NCBI RefSeq assembly: GCF_040513375.1
Contig: NZ_JBEVTG010000001.1
Coordinates: 124,001-188,000, forward strand
Direction: 5' to 3'
Length of the DNA: 64,000 nt
From: Flagellimonas_B algarum
Lineage (GTDB): Bacteria > Bacteroidota > Bacteroidia > Flavobacteriales > Flavobacteriaceae
Both the position numbers and the translations under genes were made by a program. How positions within the stretch are numbered: the first letter of the stretch is position 1; each line of letters opens with the position of its first letter. Positions 41,327 through 51,105 of the stretch are shown piece after piece. The notes below the pieces were generated by a model that was not told where the DNA came from, did not search any database, and worked only from the letters and a program-made list of their open reading frames with translations.

Positions 41327-41334
41327 CAAAGATA
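41327..41334 (-). promoter_or_regulatory. -7 element for the metY riboswitch transcript
   Basis: TATCTTTG on the minus strand (41334..41327) matches TAnnTTTG and lies 28 bases before P1 of the riboswitch. No clear -33 is seen. The remaining part of the gap up to 41520 shows no further supported feature. Confidence 0.45.
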
Positions 41335-41520
41335 ACGGCAGAATTTTCGAATTTCCTAATCGTTTTGAAAAATTTCACAAAAACCTGGCAAGCGAAGGAA
41401 TAAAAACGCTTTGGGAAACCCAAATCCGATTTCGATTCGGAATCGTGTTGGGTTCCAATAGACAACGCATCCCATTTTCAACAATTTGGGTAACTTTCCA
41501 AACCTAAAGCCAATATTCCG

Positions 41521-42222
41521 ATGCTAGGAGTTCTTGTCGCCTTTGTCTTTTCCGTCGTGTTGTTGTGGATCTTAAGAAGGGAACCCATTACGGTTTTGGG
41601 TATCGTTCCGAACCGAGATCGTTTGTACCTGTTCGTACTCGGAATGCTCTTTATGGCGTTTTCCTGTACGTTCAACCAACTGGGGCAAGCTTATTTCAAA
41701 GGGATCGTCTACTTGCGCAACCCCGAATACGGACTTTCAGAAGGATCCTTCGCGCTTTGGTGGACCTTCAAGGCCGCGTTGTTCGAAGAACTTATTTTTC
41801 GTGGGGCCTTACTCTACCTGTTGATCAAATGGTTGGGAGACCGATGGGCATGCCTGATCAGCGCAACCGCTTTCGGGATCTACCACTGGTTCAGCTATCA
41901 AATGTTCGGTCGGGGAGTGATTCCCATGGCCTATGTGTTTTTATTGACAGGAGCGGCCGGGTGGATGTTCGCCTATGCCTTTGCGAAAAGCAAATCGCTG
42001 CTCGTACCCCTTGGGTTGCACTTCGGATGGATCGTCATGAGTATCGTGGTTTTTTCTTCGGGCCCTTTGGGGGATTCGCTCTTCGTGCCCGACGTCGAAG
42101 GCCAAGAGTTGGGAGGATGGGAACAATTGTTCTTTTTTCTTTTCCAGACGATTGCGGTTCCTGGTGCCGTGTGTTGGTTTGTCATGAAACGCTACCGTTC
42201 GGACCGAACCGATATCGATTGA
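41521..42222 (+). CDS. CPBP-family intramembrane metalloprotease
   Basis: A 233-residue protein with about six membrane helices. The family motif FEELIFRG is at about 88-95 (Glu-Glu and Arg), followed by FGIYHWFSY and GLHFGWI, which supply His residues for a metal. CPBP (Abi) proteins are predicted intramembrane proteases, some linked to prenylated-protein processing or bacteriocin self-immunity. The gene is alone on the plus strand, divergent from metY and convergent with the small monooxygenase-like gene. Confidence 0.88.
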   Translation: MLGVLVAFVFSVVLLWILRREPITVLGIVPNRDRLYLFVLGMLFMAFSCTFNQLGQAYFKGIVYLRNPEYGLSEGSFALWWTFKAALFEELIFRGALLYLLIKWLGDRWACLISATAFGIYHWFSYQMFGRGVIPMAYVFLLTGAAGWMFAYAFAKSKSLLVPLGLHFGWIVMSIVVFSSGPLGDSLFVPDVEGQELGGWEQLFFFLFQTIAVPGAVCWFVMKRYRSDRTDID

Positions 42223-42225
42223 CCG

Positions 42226-42519
42226 TTATTCGGCTTCCCGAAGTCGAAAGAGAATGTCCATGAATTCCATGGCCGGAGCTTCGGTAACCCCATAGGCCTC
42301 CGGGATGCTCTTCGCCAAATCCGACACTTTGTATGCCTGCATGGAAGCCGCGGAATCCCAAACGTAAACCCCTCCGAAATTGCCTTCACCCTCAAGCTTG
42401 ACATAGTACTTTTGGAGCAGCCCTGGAATGGCCCTAAAGCGAGGTTCGCGTTCTTTTGCTTTTTGGAGCAACTCGGCTTCAGGCAGCTTCGACCGCAATC
42501 GGATGAACTGTAGTATCAT
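42226..42519 (-). CDS. Small ABM/YdhR-like protein
   Basis: A 97-residue protein of alternating beta and alpha elements (MILQFIRLRSKLPEAELLQK, FRAIPGLLQKYYVKLEGEGNFGGVYVWDS, MQAYKVSDLAKSIPEAYGV). The pattern resembles the monooxygenase-like YdhR/ABM fold (PGLxxKxYV...GGxYxW). Substrate unknown. It is followed by a convergent CPBP gene. Confidence 0.7.
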   Translation of the reverse strand: MILQFIRLRSKLPEAELLQKAKEREPRFRAIPGLLQKYYVKLEGEGNFGGVYVWDSAASMQAYKVSDLAKSIPEAYGVTEAPAMEFMDILFRLREAE

Positions 42520-42565
42520 GTTTTTCTTTTTTTGGATTCAATGGTTGATATAGATCTTCACGAAC

Positions 42566-42934
42566 TTATTGCCGCATGATTTTCTCCATCTTTCTACCCT
42601 TGGCCAATTCATCGACCAGTTTGTCGAGATAGCGGCATTGTCGGTACAATTCGAATTCGTCATCGATATCTTCAATGCGGTAACCGCAGATGACCCCTTT
42701 GATCATATGGGCGTTGGGATGGATGTTCGCCTGTTCGAAAAACGTCTTAAAGGTGATCTTGTCTTCCATATGTCGGAGCAAGGTGGCTTCATCGAAACCG
42801 GTGAGCCATTCGATGACCTGGTGCAGTTCCTCTTTGGTACGTCCTTTCTTCTCCAATTTGTTCACGTAGTGGGGGTAAATAGATCCAAATACCATATTTC
42901 CCACTTTTTCGTTTTTTTCAGCGGTGACTTTCAT
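42566..42934 (-). CDS. DUF2200 protein
   Basis: A 122-residue protein matching the DUF2200 pattern (FGSIYPHYVNKLEKKGRTKEE, IEWLTGFDEATL, FFEQANIHPNAHMIKGVICGYRIEDI). No function is known; members are small cytoplasmic proteins. The gene stands near the ABM-like gene on the same strand with a 46-base gap. Confidence 0.8.
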   Translation of the reverse strand: MKVTAEKNEKVGNMVFGSIYPHYVNKLEKKGRTKEELHQVIEWLTGFDEATLLRHMEDKITFKTFFEQANIHPNAHMIKGVICGYRIEDIDDEFELYRQCRYLDKLVDELAKGRKMEKIMRQ

Positions 42935-43019
42935 GAATACATCGGTTTAAATTAATCCCTGGTTCCTTTATCCATTCAACTTAAGGCTTTGCGAAGACTA
43001 ACGATACTAAGATACCACC

Positions 43020-44954
43020 CTACTCCAATACGGTAAACTCCAAATTCGAATCGGTAAAAACGGTATGCGTTTGGGTCTTGAAATCGCTTTCCTTGGCCTT
43101 AAAGATATTCTCGACATAGGTCTGCGGGTTCAAATCGATTAACGGAAACCAAGTACTTTGCACTTGCACTTGCAGTTTATGCCCTTTCTTGAAGGTATGG
43201 AATACATCCTGCAATTTGATATCGACATCGGTTTTTTGGTTCGGCACAAAGGGTTCCGGATTTGCAAAGCTATTGCGGAAACGCCCCCGCAACACCTCAC
43301 TTCGTACCATCAAATGGTAGTTGCTCATCTTCAAGTGATCTTGCATTTCCTCATTGGTCGCTACATTTTCAGGATGCACATCGACGACCTTGACGATCCA
43401 ATCGGCTGCGGTACCCGTTGTGGCCACCTTAAGATGGGCCATGATATCACCGGCTAGGGTAAGATCTTCTTCCAAGACTTCGGTCTCAAAGACCAACACA
43501 TCGGAACGCCGTGCCGCAAATCGTTGGTCATCGGTCATGTATTTACGCGGGGTGAAGACCGATTTGATATCTTCTGAATACGGAACCGGTTTTTTCACGT
43601 TACTAACGAACTGGACACCCGTATTCCCCTGCAAGTCAGTGGTCAAAGCATCGTCTTCCGAAAGGTACATGGTTCGCTTGGTCACGCCGGCAGGAGGCCA
43701 CGAATCGTACTGCTGCCAATCTTTGCGCCCCGTATCAAAAACATAGGCTTCTGGCAAACCGCTATCGGGTCCACCATCCCCTTTTAAGAAATGATGGAAG
43801 AATTTAGTCTCGATTTGATCTTGGTAAAAGGTCGAAATCGAATCACCGAAATAGTAATTACCGACCAAGTTACGTTCGCTACGGCGTGCCCATCGGCCAT
43901 GGTCCCAGGGACCGAATACCATGGTATTGTATGCGCCCTCATTGTGTTTTTCAATGTTTTTATAGGTTTCCAAAGGACCATATAGATCTTCGGCATCGAA
44001 CCACCCCCCAACGATCATGGTGGCCACATGGGAGTCGGTTTTATCCAAATGCTGGATCAACCCCCTACTTTGCCACAAGGCGTCATAGTTGGGGTGTTCC
44101 TTCAATTCGTTCCAAAAGAAATCATCGGTCATCCCCTCTGGCCGAAGTTTTGGGGTATCTGCGGTTTCATACTCGAAAAAGGTATTCAAGTTTTCGAGCG
44201 GGCCAGCATTCAAAAAGAACTGGTATTGGTCTTCTGCGCCGATATCAGGCAGGGTATACCAGGCGGTATCGATCGGACTGTCGTTATTGGGTCGTGGTGT
44301 CCCGAACAAGGATGTCGCCCTGAAATAACTCAACAAATACGCCCCGTTATGGTGAAAATCGTCAAAAAAGAAATCGCCGATACAGGCTTGTGGCGAAGAG
44401 GCTTTCAGAGCCGGATGCGGGTCGATGGTACCGTAGGTTGCGTAAAACCCGGGATAGGATATGCCCCATAAGCCGACACGGCCGTTGTTGTTGGCGACAT
44501 TGTTCACCAACCATTCGATGGTATCATAGGTATCCGAACTTTCGTCGACTTGGTCATCACTGGTTTTGTTCGGGATATAGGCCCGCATGTTCTCATAATG
44601 CCCCTCACTCAACCAACGCCCGCGAACATCTTGGTAGACCACGATATAGCCTTCTTTCATCATGTTCACGTTCGGGCCGATGCGAGAACGGAATCCATCC
44701 TCCCCGTAGGGTCTCGAGCTATACGGGGTACGTTGCATCACGATCGGGTACTCCTTTGAGGTATCCTTGGGTGCGTAAATGGTGGTATGGAGTTTGACAC
44801 CATCACGCATTTCGATATCGACCTCTTGTTTGGTATAGTTGTCAGCGACAAAGTTTTCTTCTACCGCAGTTGCGGTTTTCGTGGTTTTCGTACACGAACT
44901 AAGCGCCAGCCCAAAAACCAAGGCGACAAGGTAGCTGCGAGCTATCATTTTCAT
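43020..44954 (-). CDS. CocE/NonD-family X-Pro dipeptidyl-peptidase-like hydrolase (lipoprotein)
   Basis: A 644-residue protein with a lipoprotein signal (LALSSC) and an alpha/beta-hydrolase core. Nucleophile elbow GLWGISYPGFYATYG, the start EMRDGVKLHTTIYAPKD, a C-terminal galactose-binding-like domain and a typical GPWDHGRW segment mark the CocE/X-Pro peptidase S15 group. Likely anchored at the outer membrane or in the periplasm and cleaves acyl or peptide bonds. Substrate unknown. The promoter region is shared with the divergent Kir-type channel gene. Confidence 0.85.
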   Translation of the reverse strand: MKMIARSYLVALVFGLALSSCTKTTKTATAVEENFVADNYTKQEVDIEMRDGVKLHTTIYAPKDTSKEYPIVMQRTPYSSRPYGEDGFRSRIGPNVNMMKEGYIVVYQDVRGRWLSEGHYENMRAYIPNKTSDDQVDESSDTYDTIEWLVNNVANNNGRVGLWGISYPGFYATYGTIDPHPALKASSPQACIGDFFFDDFHHNGAYLLSYFRATSLFGTPRPNNDSPIDTAWYTLPDIGAEDQYQFFLNAGPLENLNTFFEYETADTPKLRPEGMTDDFFWNELKEHPNYDALWQSRGLIQHLDKTDSHVATMIVGGWFDAEDLYGPLETYKNIEKHNEGAYNTMVFGPWDHGRWARRSERNLVGNYYFGDSISTFYQDQIETKFFHHFLKGDGGPDSGLPEAYVFDTGRKDWQQYDSWPPAGVTKRTMYLSEDDALTTDLQGNTGVQFVSNVKKPVPYSEDIKSVFTPRKYMTDDQRFAARRSDVLVFETEVLEEDLTLAGDIMAHLKVATTGTAADWIVKVVDVHPENVATNEEMQDHLKMSNYHLMVRSEVLRGRFRNSFANPEPFVPNQKTDVDIKLQDVFHTFKKGHKLQVQVQSTWFPLIDLNPQTYVENIFKAKESDFKTQTHTVFTDSNLEFTVLE

Positions 44955-45065
44955 GGAATGGAATTTTGAGAACTAAAGCTACTAAACATTTTTCAGGAAG
45001 CCTTCTTAAAACGACTGGATTCCCAAAAAAGGAGTCGCTATCTTTAGCCCCATAGCAACACATCC

Positions 45066-46001
45066 ATGGCAACGAAAAAAAAAGGGAAATACAACGATCT
45101 CGGGCTGGGTACCAAAGCCGATGTCGGCGGGTATCGGGCCATTAACAAAGACGGCTCGTTCAACGTAAAAAAAATCAACGTCCCCTTTTGGGAGCGGTTG
45201 AACTATTTCCACTCCTTGATCACTATGCCTTGGTACCGTTTTTTGATCGTGGTTTTGCTGTCTTATTTCTGCATCAACCTCATCTTTGCCACTGCCTATA
45301 CCTTGATCGGGGTCGAAAACCTAACCGGGGTAGCGGCCGGTTCGACCAGCGAAGGCTTCATCGAGGCCTTTTTCTTCAGTGCACAGACCATCACCACCTT
45401 GGGCTATGGCCGTGTCGCTCCGATAGGCAACCTTGCCAATACGGTAGCCGCCATCGAATCCATGCTGGGGTTGTTGGGTTTCGCACTGGCAACCGGTTTG
45501 CTTTACGGGCGATTTTCAAGACCGACCACCATGATCCAATACAGCGAACACGGGGTAATCGCGCCTTATCAGGATAAGAACGGTTTCATGTTTCGGGTGG
45601 TCAACCCTCGAAAAAACAACCTGTTGGAACTGGAAGTACAGCTGAACCTTTTCATGCAACGGGAAAACTCCACCTTACGCGATTTTTATGCCTTGGAACT
45701 CGAACGCGATCGGGTGGCCTTTATGCCCTATATGTGGACCATCGTACATCCGATTTTAGAGACCAGCCCACTCCATGGGATCGAGCAAGGACAGTTGGTG
45801 GAAAAAGATGCCGAATTTATCGTGACCATGAAGGCTTTTGACGAATCGACTTCACAGAACGTATATTCCCGTTCTTCCTATAAAGCTTCTGAAATCAAAT
45901 GGGGCCAAAAGTTCGTTTATGCAGTGACCCGCGAGAATGGCGGCCTTACCATTGATGTCGGACAGCTCGATGTAACCGAAACGGCGGAATTGAACAGCTA
46001 G
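45066..46001 (+). CDS. Inward-rectifier-type potassium channel (KirBac-like)
   Basis: A 311-residue ion channel. A short N-terminal slide helix region (WERLNYFHSLITMPWYRFL), TM1 at about 60-80, a pore helix with FFFSAQTITTLGYGRV (filter TLGYG at 111-115), TM2 at about 125-148 and a C-terminal beta-rich Kir cytoplasmic domain (FMFRVVNPRKNNLLELEVQLN). The filter residue before GYG is Leu where KirBac proteins more often have Val or Ile. It is probably tetrameric in the inner membrane. Confidence 0.9.
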   Translation: MATKKKGKYNDLGLGTKADVGGYRAINKDGSFNVKKINVPFWERLNYFHSLITMPWYRFLIVVLLSYFCINLIFATAYTLIGVENLTGVAAGSTSEGFIEAFFFSAQTITTLGYGRVAPIGNLANTVAAIESMLGLLGFALATGLLYGRFSRPTTMIQYSEHGVIAPYQDKNGFMFRVVNPRKNNLLELEVQLNLFMQRENSTLRDFYALELERDRVAFMPYMWTIVHPILETSPLHGIEQGQLVEKDAEFIVTMKAFDESTSQNVYSRSSYKASEIKWGQKFVYAVTRENGGLTIDVGQLDVTETAELNS

Positions 46002-46009
46002 AGCTACTA

Positions 46010-47263
46010 TCAAAGTCCGAAAGCGGCCTTCACCGATTCGACTTGATCCAGTTTTTCCCAAGTGAAGAGTTCGACCTCTTTTTCAACCCTACCATTGTAA
46101 GGCGATTCGAAGACTTTGTTCACCGTTCGGGGCTCCTTTCCGAAATGCCCATAGGCGGCCGTTTCGGCATAGATCGGGTTGCGGAGTTTCAATCGGCTTT
46201 CAATGGCATACGGACGCATATCAAAAAGTCCTGCTACTTTTTCGGCGATTTCCCCATCCGTTAATCCCGTTTTCGAAGTCCCATAGGTGTCAACGAAAAT
46301 CGAGGTAGGTTCGACCACCCCGATGGCATAACTCACTTGTACCAATAGCTCGTCGGCTACCCCGGCAGCCACTAAGTTCTTCGCGGCATGTCGCGCGGCG
46401 TAGGCGGCACTGCGGTCTACTTTGCTGGGATCTTTTCCACTGAACGCCCCACCACCGTGGGCCCCTTTACCACCATAGGTATCCACGATGATCTTACGTC
46501 CGGTCAAACCGGTATCGCCATGGGGTCCTCCGATGACGAATTTACCGGTCGGGTTAATGTGGTAATTGATTGCATCGGTAAACAAGGCCTGCACCCCGTC
46601 AGGGAATTGGGCCTTCACCTTTGGCATCAATATATCGATCAAATCCTTTTTGATCTGCGCCAGCATTACCCCGTTTTCATCAAAATCGTCATGCTGGGTC
46701 GACACTACGATGGTATCGATCCGTTGGGGTCGGTTGTCGTCTGAATATTCTATGGTCACCTGGGCTTTGGCATCGGGCCGCAGATAACCAATTTCGGTAC
46801 CCTCGCGCCGCAAATCGGCCAAGACCTGGAGAATTTTATGTGAAATATCCAAAGCAAGTGGCATATAGTTGGCCGTCTCTTTGCTGGCATAGCCGAACAT
46901 CATGCCTTGGTCACCTGCCCCTTGTTCTTCCTTGGAGGCCCGGTCGACACCTTGGTTGATGTCTTGTGATTGCTCGTGGATCAAGGAAATCACACCGCAA
47001 GAATCACCACTGAACTGGTATTCACCTTTGGTGTAGCCGATGCGGTTCACCACGTCACGCGCGATGTGCTGCACATCCAAATAAGTCCCGCTCTTGACTT
47101 CTCCGGCCAATATCACTTGACCGGTGGTCACCATGGTCTCACAAGCCACCTTGCTATCGGGATCAAAGGCCAAAAAGTTATCCAACAAGGCGTCGCTGAT
47201 TTGATCGGCAACTTTATCGGGATGTCCCTCACTAACGGATTCGGAGGTGAATAAATAGGGCAT
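46010..47263 (-). CDS. metK: S-adenosylmethionine synthase
   Basis: A 417-residue enzyme that makes SAM from methionine and ATP. Family hallmarks: SESVSEGHPDKVADQISDA with the catalytic His, GAGDQGMMFGYA, the GGGAFSGKDPSKVDRSAAYAAR P-loop and the DTYG segments. It completes the methionine-to-SAM route in the window. I see no riboswitch upstream, so it is not under the same control as metH and metY by sequence. Confidence 0.97.
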   Translation of the reverse strand: MPYLFTSESVSEGHPDKVADQISDALLDNFLAFDPDSKVACETMVTTGQVILAGEVKSGTYLDVQHIARDVVNRIGYTKGEYQFSGDSCGVISLIHEQSQDINQGVDRASKEEQGAGDQGMMFGYASKETANYMPLALDISHKILQVLADLRREGTEIGYLRPDAKAQVTIEYSDDNRPQRIDTIVVSTQHDDFDENGVMLAQIKKDLIDILMPKVKAQFPDGVQALFTDAINYHINPTGKFVIGGPHGDTGLTGRKIIVDTYGGKGAHGGGAFSGKDPSKVDRSAAYAARHAAKNLVAAGVADELLVQVSYAIGVVEPTSIFVDTYGTSKTGLTDGEIAEKVAGLFDMRPYAIESRLKLRNPIYAETAAYGHFGKEPRTVNKVFESPYNGRVEKEVELFTWEKLDQVESVKAAFGL

Positions 47264-47415
47264 TCATATCGGTTTTGTGGAAGGATTTGACGGGAAAGTC
47301 CAAAGAAGTTTACACCACTTTTTAGCATTTTTTACTGAGGTTGCAATCAGCCAAATCCATCCTCGTTATCGGATGCCAAAAATAGGAAATCTTTTTCTTA
47401 TCGGTTTCACAAAAA

Positions 47416-50103
47416 TCAAAGCGAATATTTGACACTGAGCATGAAATACCGCGGTTGTACAAAGTACTCATAGGTACTGATCAAGTTTTCGCTAAAGGCG
47501 TCTTGGCGGATCGAGCCGGTATTCAGAAGGTTCAGGCCCGACAACTTGATTTCCCAAGGACTGTCCTCTTTTTCGAAATAAAGTGCGGCATTCAAAAAAT
47601 CATAGTAACTGCTCACCCCACCGGCCCGGTTCTTGTATTCATTGTATTGGTAATCGATCGTGAAGGCAAAGTGCTTTAAAAAGTAGGCTTCCATATTGGC
47701 AAAAGGTCGGTTGGTCACGAAGCGGTTATCGATTGCCACGGTTTCGTAGTCGTTCCATATTTTTTCGAATCCGATCTCGACATTCGGGGCTTCTTTGAAC
47801 CGGGTCTCCAAGGCCAATTTATAATTCTGGGTCAACGATCGGTTGAAGTTGGGCTGGTCGTCGATCAGGTTATTGAATTTCGCATACCGAAGGTTTGCCT
47901 CGAACTTTCCTTTCCAAAAGGGAAAACGACGTTCATAATTGCCAAATACCGAAAAGGTTTCGTTCGGGTCGTCGATATTGATCGGGGTAGCTTCACGGTC
48001 CAAACCGACAAATCGCAAGGTATTGGTTATGGCCTGATAGCGTTTTTCATAGGTAAACCCGCCATTGATATTGGTAAAACTGAACATACTGAAGTTGAAA
48101 TAGTTCAGGCTCAGGTTATGGTACCAGGCATTGCGCAATTCCGGATTTCCGGCGAACAGACCGTTATAGCCTGAAAGTAAGGTGGCTTGGGCCAGGTTTC
48201 GGATATCGGCGAACTCGGCCTGCACGCTGTAATCGAAGCGAAGGCTTTGGGTGTTGTTGAACTCGTATTTGGCACGCAATTGTGGCAACCAAAGGGTCTT
48301 ATCCAGATTTACGGTTTCTTCAAACTGGGTGTTTTCGGTATCGTAAATGTGGAAATTCATGCCGGGGCTCAAGGTCAATTTCCCCAATTTGGCACGATAG
48401 GAAACCCCCATATAGACGTCCCAGAAATCAAACCGGGCCTGGTTTCCGAATTGCGGGGTGTCGAAAGTCGTTTCAGAGCCGTCACTAAAGCGTTGGGCCA
48501 AGGAAGAACGCATACGCTGGCCATTCAACGAGGTACCCCATTTGAAATTCAAATGGTTGGTATTGTTCAAGACCCGATAATAGTTGACTTCGGCATCCAA
48601 CTTATTGGTTACGGTACGCTGTTCTTGAAACAGTCTGAACGTGGTATCCGGTTGCAGGGGAATCGTCCCCACAAAGGGTTGCTGGGTCGCGTTCAGATCG
48701 AAATCAGGGCGTTGCTCTTTATATAAATAATTGGTCTCTAGCGAAAACACGTTCTTTTCGTTCTTCGCAAAAAAAGCGCTTAAGGTCTGTTCGATCGAAA
48801 AGGGCCTACGCAAGTCATTGGAAGCAATGGTATTGCTGAAGGTGTCGAATTCAGACAACAAATTTCGATCGTCTTCGATACGGGCATTTTTCAAGAATCC
48901 ATCATAATCGAAATACCATCTCGCATTAGGGGCGAAGGTCGATGAGAGTTTGAGCAAAGTAGCCGTATTTTTTTGAAGGGTCCCAGAAGCCAGGGTCTCT
49001 TGATTATCACCCGTTTCACGGATGTAGGTCCGGTTTGACACGCTAGAGATGTCGGTATCTATGTCTGAGAAAATGCCAAAGCCCGAAAGCTTCCACTTTT
49101 TATTCGGGCTATGATTGAAGTTCAAGGCCGCTAACTGGGTCTCGATATTGCGTGCCCTATTGTTCTGCAATAGCGACAATCCGATATCGTCTTGTGAAAG
49201 GTTTAACGAAGATCCCGAACGACGACCTAGACCTGCCAATCCGCCATTAAAGCGGAAATAATCCTGTAAAGTAAAGGCTTGTTCCCCGATATTGTTCAAA
49301 TCACCGATGAAATTGAAGCTGGTCTTCGGCGAATAATAAAATAGGTTCGGATGGGCCAAATACCGGCCATCGGGTCCGGCACCGACGGTGACATCACCGA
49401 ACCATAGGTTTTTCTTGCCGTCTTTCAATTTGATGTTCAAAGCCAAGGCATCGCTATCGTTCACCCCTTGCATCGGCCCTACTTCATTGAAGTCACGCAG
49501 CACCTGTACTTTATCGACTGCGTTGGCGGGAATGTTCTTAGTGGCCATTTTGGTGTCCCCATCGAAGAATTCCTTGCCTTCGACCAACACTTTCTCGACC
49601 TTCTTGCCTTGTACTTTGACCTCTCCTTCATCAGTGATCTCAAAGCCAGGCAGTTCTTCCAAAACGTTTTCCAGTTTCTTCTCTTTTCCGGTCGTGAACG
49701 AATCGGCGTTGTAGGTAATGGTATCCCCTGAAACGGTCACGGGGAATTCCTCGACCAATTCGACCCCTTCCAATTGATTGGGCGCACCTTTTAAAACCAG
49801 GTTCTTGACTTGGTCGGATTCGGCCTTGAATTCCGTTTCAAAGGTCTCGTATCCCAAATAACTGGCCCGGATGGTGTAGAGTGAATCCTTTTTCAATCGC
49901 AGTTGGTACCGACCTTCGTTATCGGTGATGCCATACGAAGCCATGGCGTTGGTGTTCTTGTTCAGGGCAATGACATTGGCAAGCTCCAATGGGGCGTCTG
50001 TCGAGTCGGTTACCTTACCGGTCAAGGTGACGCTTTGGGCGTTGAGAACTAGGCAAAACAAGACTGCGGCCCCATTGATGAGCATTGAAACACTTCTGTT
50101 CAT
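47416..50103 (-). CDS. Outer-membrane TonB-receptor-like beta-barrel protein
   Basis: An 895-residue secreted protein with signal peptide (MLINGAAVLFCLVLNAQS), a carboxypeptidase-regulatory-like domain at about 25-105 (VTLTGKVTDSTDAPLELANV), a plug-like segment (YNADSFTTGKEKKLENVLEELPG) and a long barrel. It is related to TonB-dependent receptors; the ligand is unknown. It follows the GLPGLI gene by 37 bases on the same strand and is likely in one operon with it, controlled by the divergent two-component system. Confidence 0.82.
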   Translation of the reverse strand: MNRSVSMLINGAAVLFCLVLNAQSVTLTGKVTDSTDAPLELANVIALNKNTNAMASYGITDNEGRYQLRLKKDSLYTIRASYLGYETFETEFKAESDQVKNLVLKGAPNQLEGVELVEEFPVTVSGDTITYNADSFTTGKEKKLENVLEELPGFEITDEGEVKVQGKKVEKVLVEGKEFFDGDTKMATKNIPANAVDKVQVLRDFNEVGPMQGVNDSDALALNIKLKDGKKNLWFGDVTVGAGPDGRYLAHPNLFYYSPKTSFNFIGDLNNIGEQAFTLQDYFRFNGGLAGLGRRSGSSLNLSQDDIGLSLLQNNRARNIETQLAALNFNHSPNKKWKLSGFGIFSDIDTDISSVSNRTYIRETGDNQETLASGTLQKNTATLLKLSSTFAPNARWYFDYDGFLKNARIEDDRNLLSEFDTFSNTIASNDLRRPFSIEQTLSAFFAKNEKNVFSLETNYLYKEQRPDFDLNATQQPFVGTIPLQPDTTFRLFQEQRTVTNKLDAEVNYYRVLNNTNHLNFKWGTSLNGQRMRSSLAQRFSDGSETTFDTPQFGNQARFDFWDVYMGVSYRAKLGKLTLSPGMNFHIYDTENTQFEETVNLDKTLWLPQLRAKYEFNNTQSLRFDYSVQAEFADIRNLAQATLLSGYNGLFAGNPELRNAWYHNLSLNYFNFSMFSFTNINGGFTYEKRYQAITNTLRFVGLDREATPINIDDPNETFSVFGNYERRFPFWKGKFEANLRYAKFNNLIDDQPNFNRSLTQNYKLALETRFKEAPNVEIGFEKIWNDYETVAIDNRFVTNRPFANMEAYFLKHFAFTIDYQYNEYKNRAGGVSSYYDFLNAALYFEKEDSPWEIKLSGLNLLNTGSIRQDAFSENLISTYEYFVQPRYFMLSVKYSL

Positions 50104-50140
50104 TTTTTGATATTAACTGTTTGGAAATGTGCTGCGGTGA

Positions 50141-50977
50141 TTAGCCGCCAATTTTGATTTCGATATTCGCCCCTTGGCCTTTGCGCTTACCGCCACCGTA
50201 CATCTTGTTCATTTTTTCAACCTGCTCCTTCATGATTTCCTCGTATTCCTCGGCGGTCACTTTCTTGCCCTTATCGGGGATTTCGATGGCAACGGCATCC
50301 TTGGGGTTCAACACCACTTTGCTGCAGACGAGTACGCGGCCGCCATTGCTGACTTCCATGATGAGCCCCGGCAGCCCCCAATAGTCGTCAGGACCATGGT
50401 TTACTGGAATTTCGAGGGTATACCAAGCCGTGATGGTCTGGGTCTTGGTTTCTTCCTTTTCCTCTTTTTCACCATTGACTTCAGAGACACTGATCTGGGT
50501 GATTTCCCTTTCAGCTATCGCCTTGTAACAAGTATACCTTCCAATTTGTTTGGTCTCTGCGGTCATTTGCCATTCATAGGGTTGCAAGGCGCCGGAAACC
50601 AGGAACAGCTTTCCGAACCCGTCGGTCGATTCGACCGAATTCTTGGTTTTGGTGTTCTTATACAAGAGACCGTTTCCGCCACCCGAGCCGATCATCACGA
50701 TCTCGACGCCTCCTCCAGCACCGGCATTGTCCAGTTTTTCAACTTCCTTCCAATTCGATTCGGTGGCGTTGAACACCAGATCATACTCTTTTTGCATGGC
50801 CTTCATCAACCGTTGGTTCAATAATTCTTGTTCTCCTGCGGATACTTTTGAGCTATCCATGGTGATCGACATTTTCGATGCTGACTTGTAGGTTGCGATC
50901 CCCGTGAATTCTTGGGCGGTTGTGGAAATGCCCATCCCCAGGGCCAACAATAGTAGGGTCATTCGGAAATTTTTCAT
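50141..50977 (-). CDS. GLPGLI family protein
   Basis: A 278-residue secreted protein (signal MTLLLLALGMGISTTAQ) with the defining motif GPDDYWGLPGLIMEVSNGG at about 197-215. GLPGLI proteins occur with outer-membrane receptors in Bacteroidota; a role in receptor function or metal handling is often proposed but not established. The C-terminus is Lys/Gly-rich. It is the first gene of the operon with the beta-barrel gene and divergent from the histidine kinase. Confidence 0.9.
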   Translation of the reverse strand: MKNFRMTLLLLALGMGISTTAQEFTGIATYKSASKMSITMDSSKVSAGEQELLNQRLMKAMQKEYDLVFNATESNWKEVEKLDNAGAGGGVEIVMIGSGGGNGLLYKNTKTKNSVESTDGFGKLFLVSGALQPYEWQMTAETKQIGRYTCYKAIAEREITQISVSEVNGEKEEKEETKTQTITAWYTLEIPVNHGPDDYWGLPGLIMEVSNGGRVLVCSKVVLNPKDAVAIEIPDKGKKVTAEEYEEIMKEQVEKMNKMYGGGKRKGQGANIEIKIGG

Positions 50978-51039
50978 GATTGCGCTGTTTTTTGTTCGTT
51001 GCTATGCTGCAAATTTGGACGAAGCATTGTCGGAAAAGG

Positions 51040-51101
51040 GTTAACCAACGTTAACGTGTGTTAACCGTAAGAAGCCTGACCGTTAATTGTAAGTACATTT
51101 G
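51040..51101 (+). promoter_or_regulatory. Phased GTTAAC repeats and -7 element between GLPGLI and kinase genes
   Basis: GTTAAC occurs at 51040, 51050 and 51060, exactly one helical turn apart, with GTTAAT at 51082. TACATTTG (51094-51101) is a perfect TAnnTTTG -7 element without a -33 TTG, so an activator is likely. OmpR-type regulators bind direct repeats of about 10-11 bp; the response regulator encoded here is the natural candidate. Confidence 0.55.
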
Positions 51102-51105
51102 AAAT

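Noticed and set aside
41313..41507. Plus-strand frame of 64 codons in the gap upstream of the CPBP gene
   Set aside because: It starts with TTG, has no recognisable domain and overlaps the metY promoter region.
48187..48726. 179-codon plus-strand frame inside the outer-membrane receptor gene
   Set aside because: Antisense shadow with no domain; the minus-strand frame is clearly real.
51040..51087. GTTAAC repeats as a CRISPR array
   Set aside because: Repeat units of 6 bases with 4-base gaps are far too short; no cas genes are nearby.
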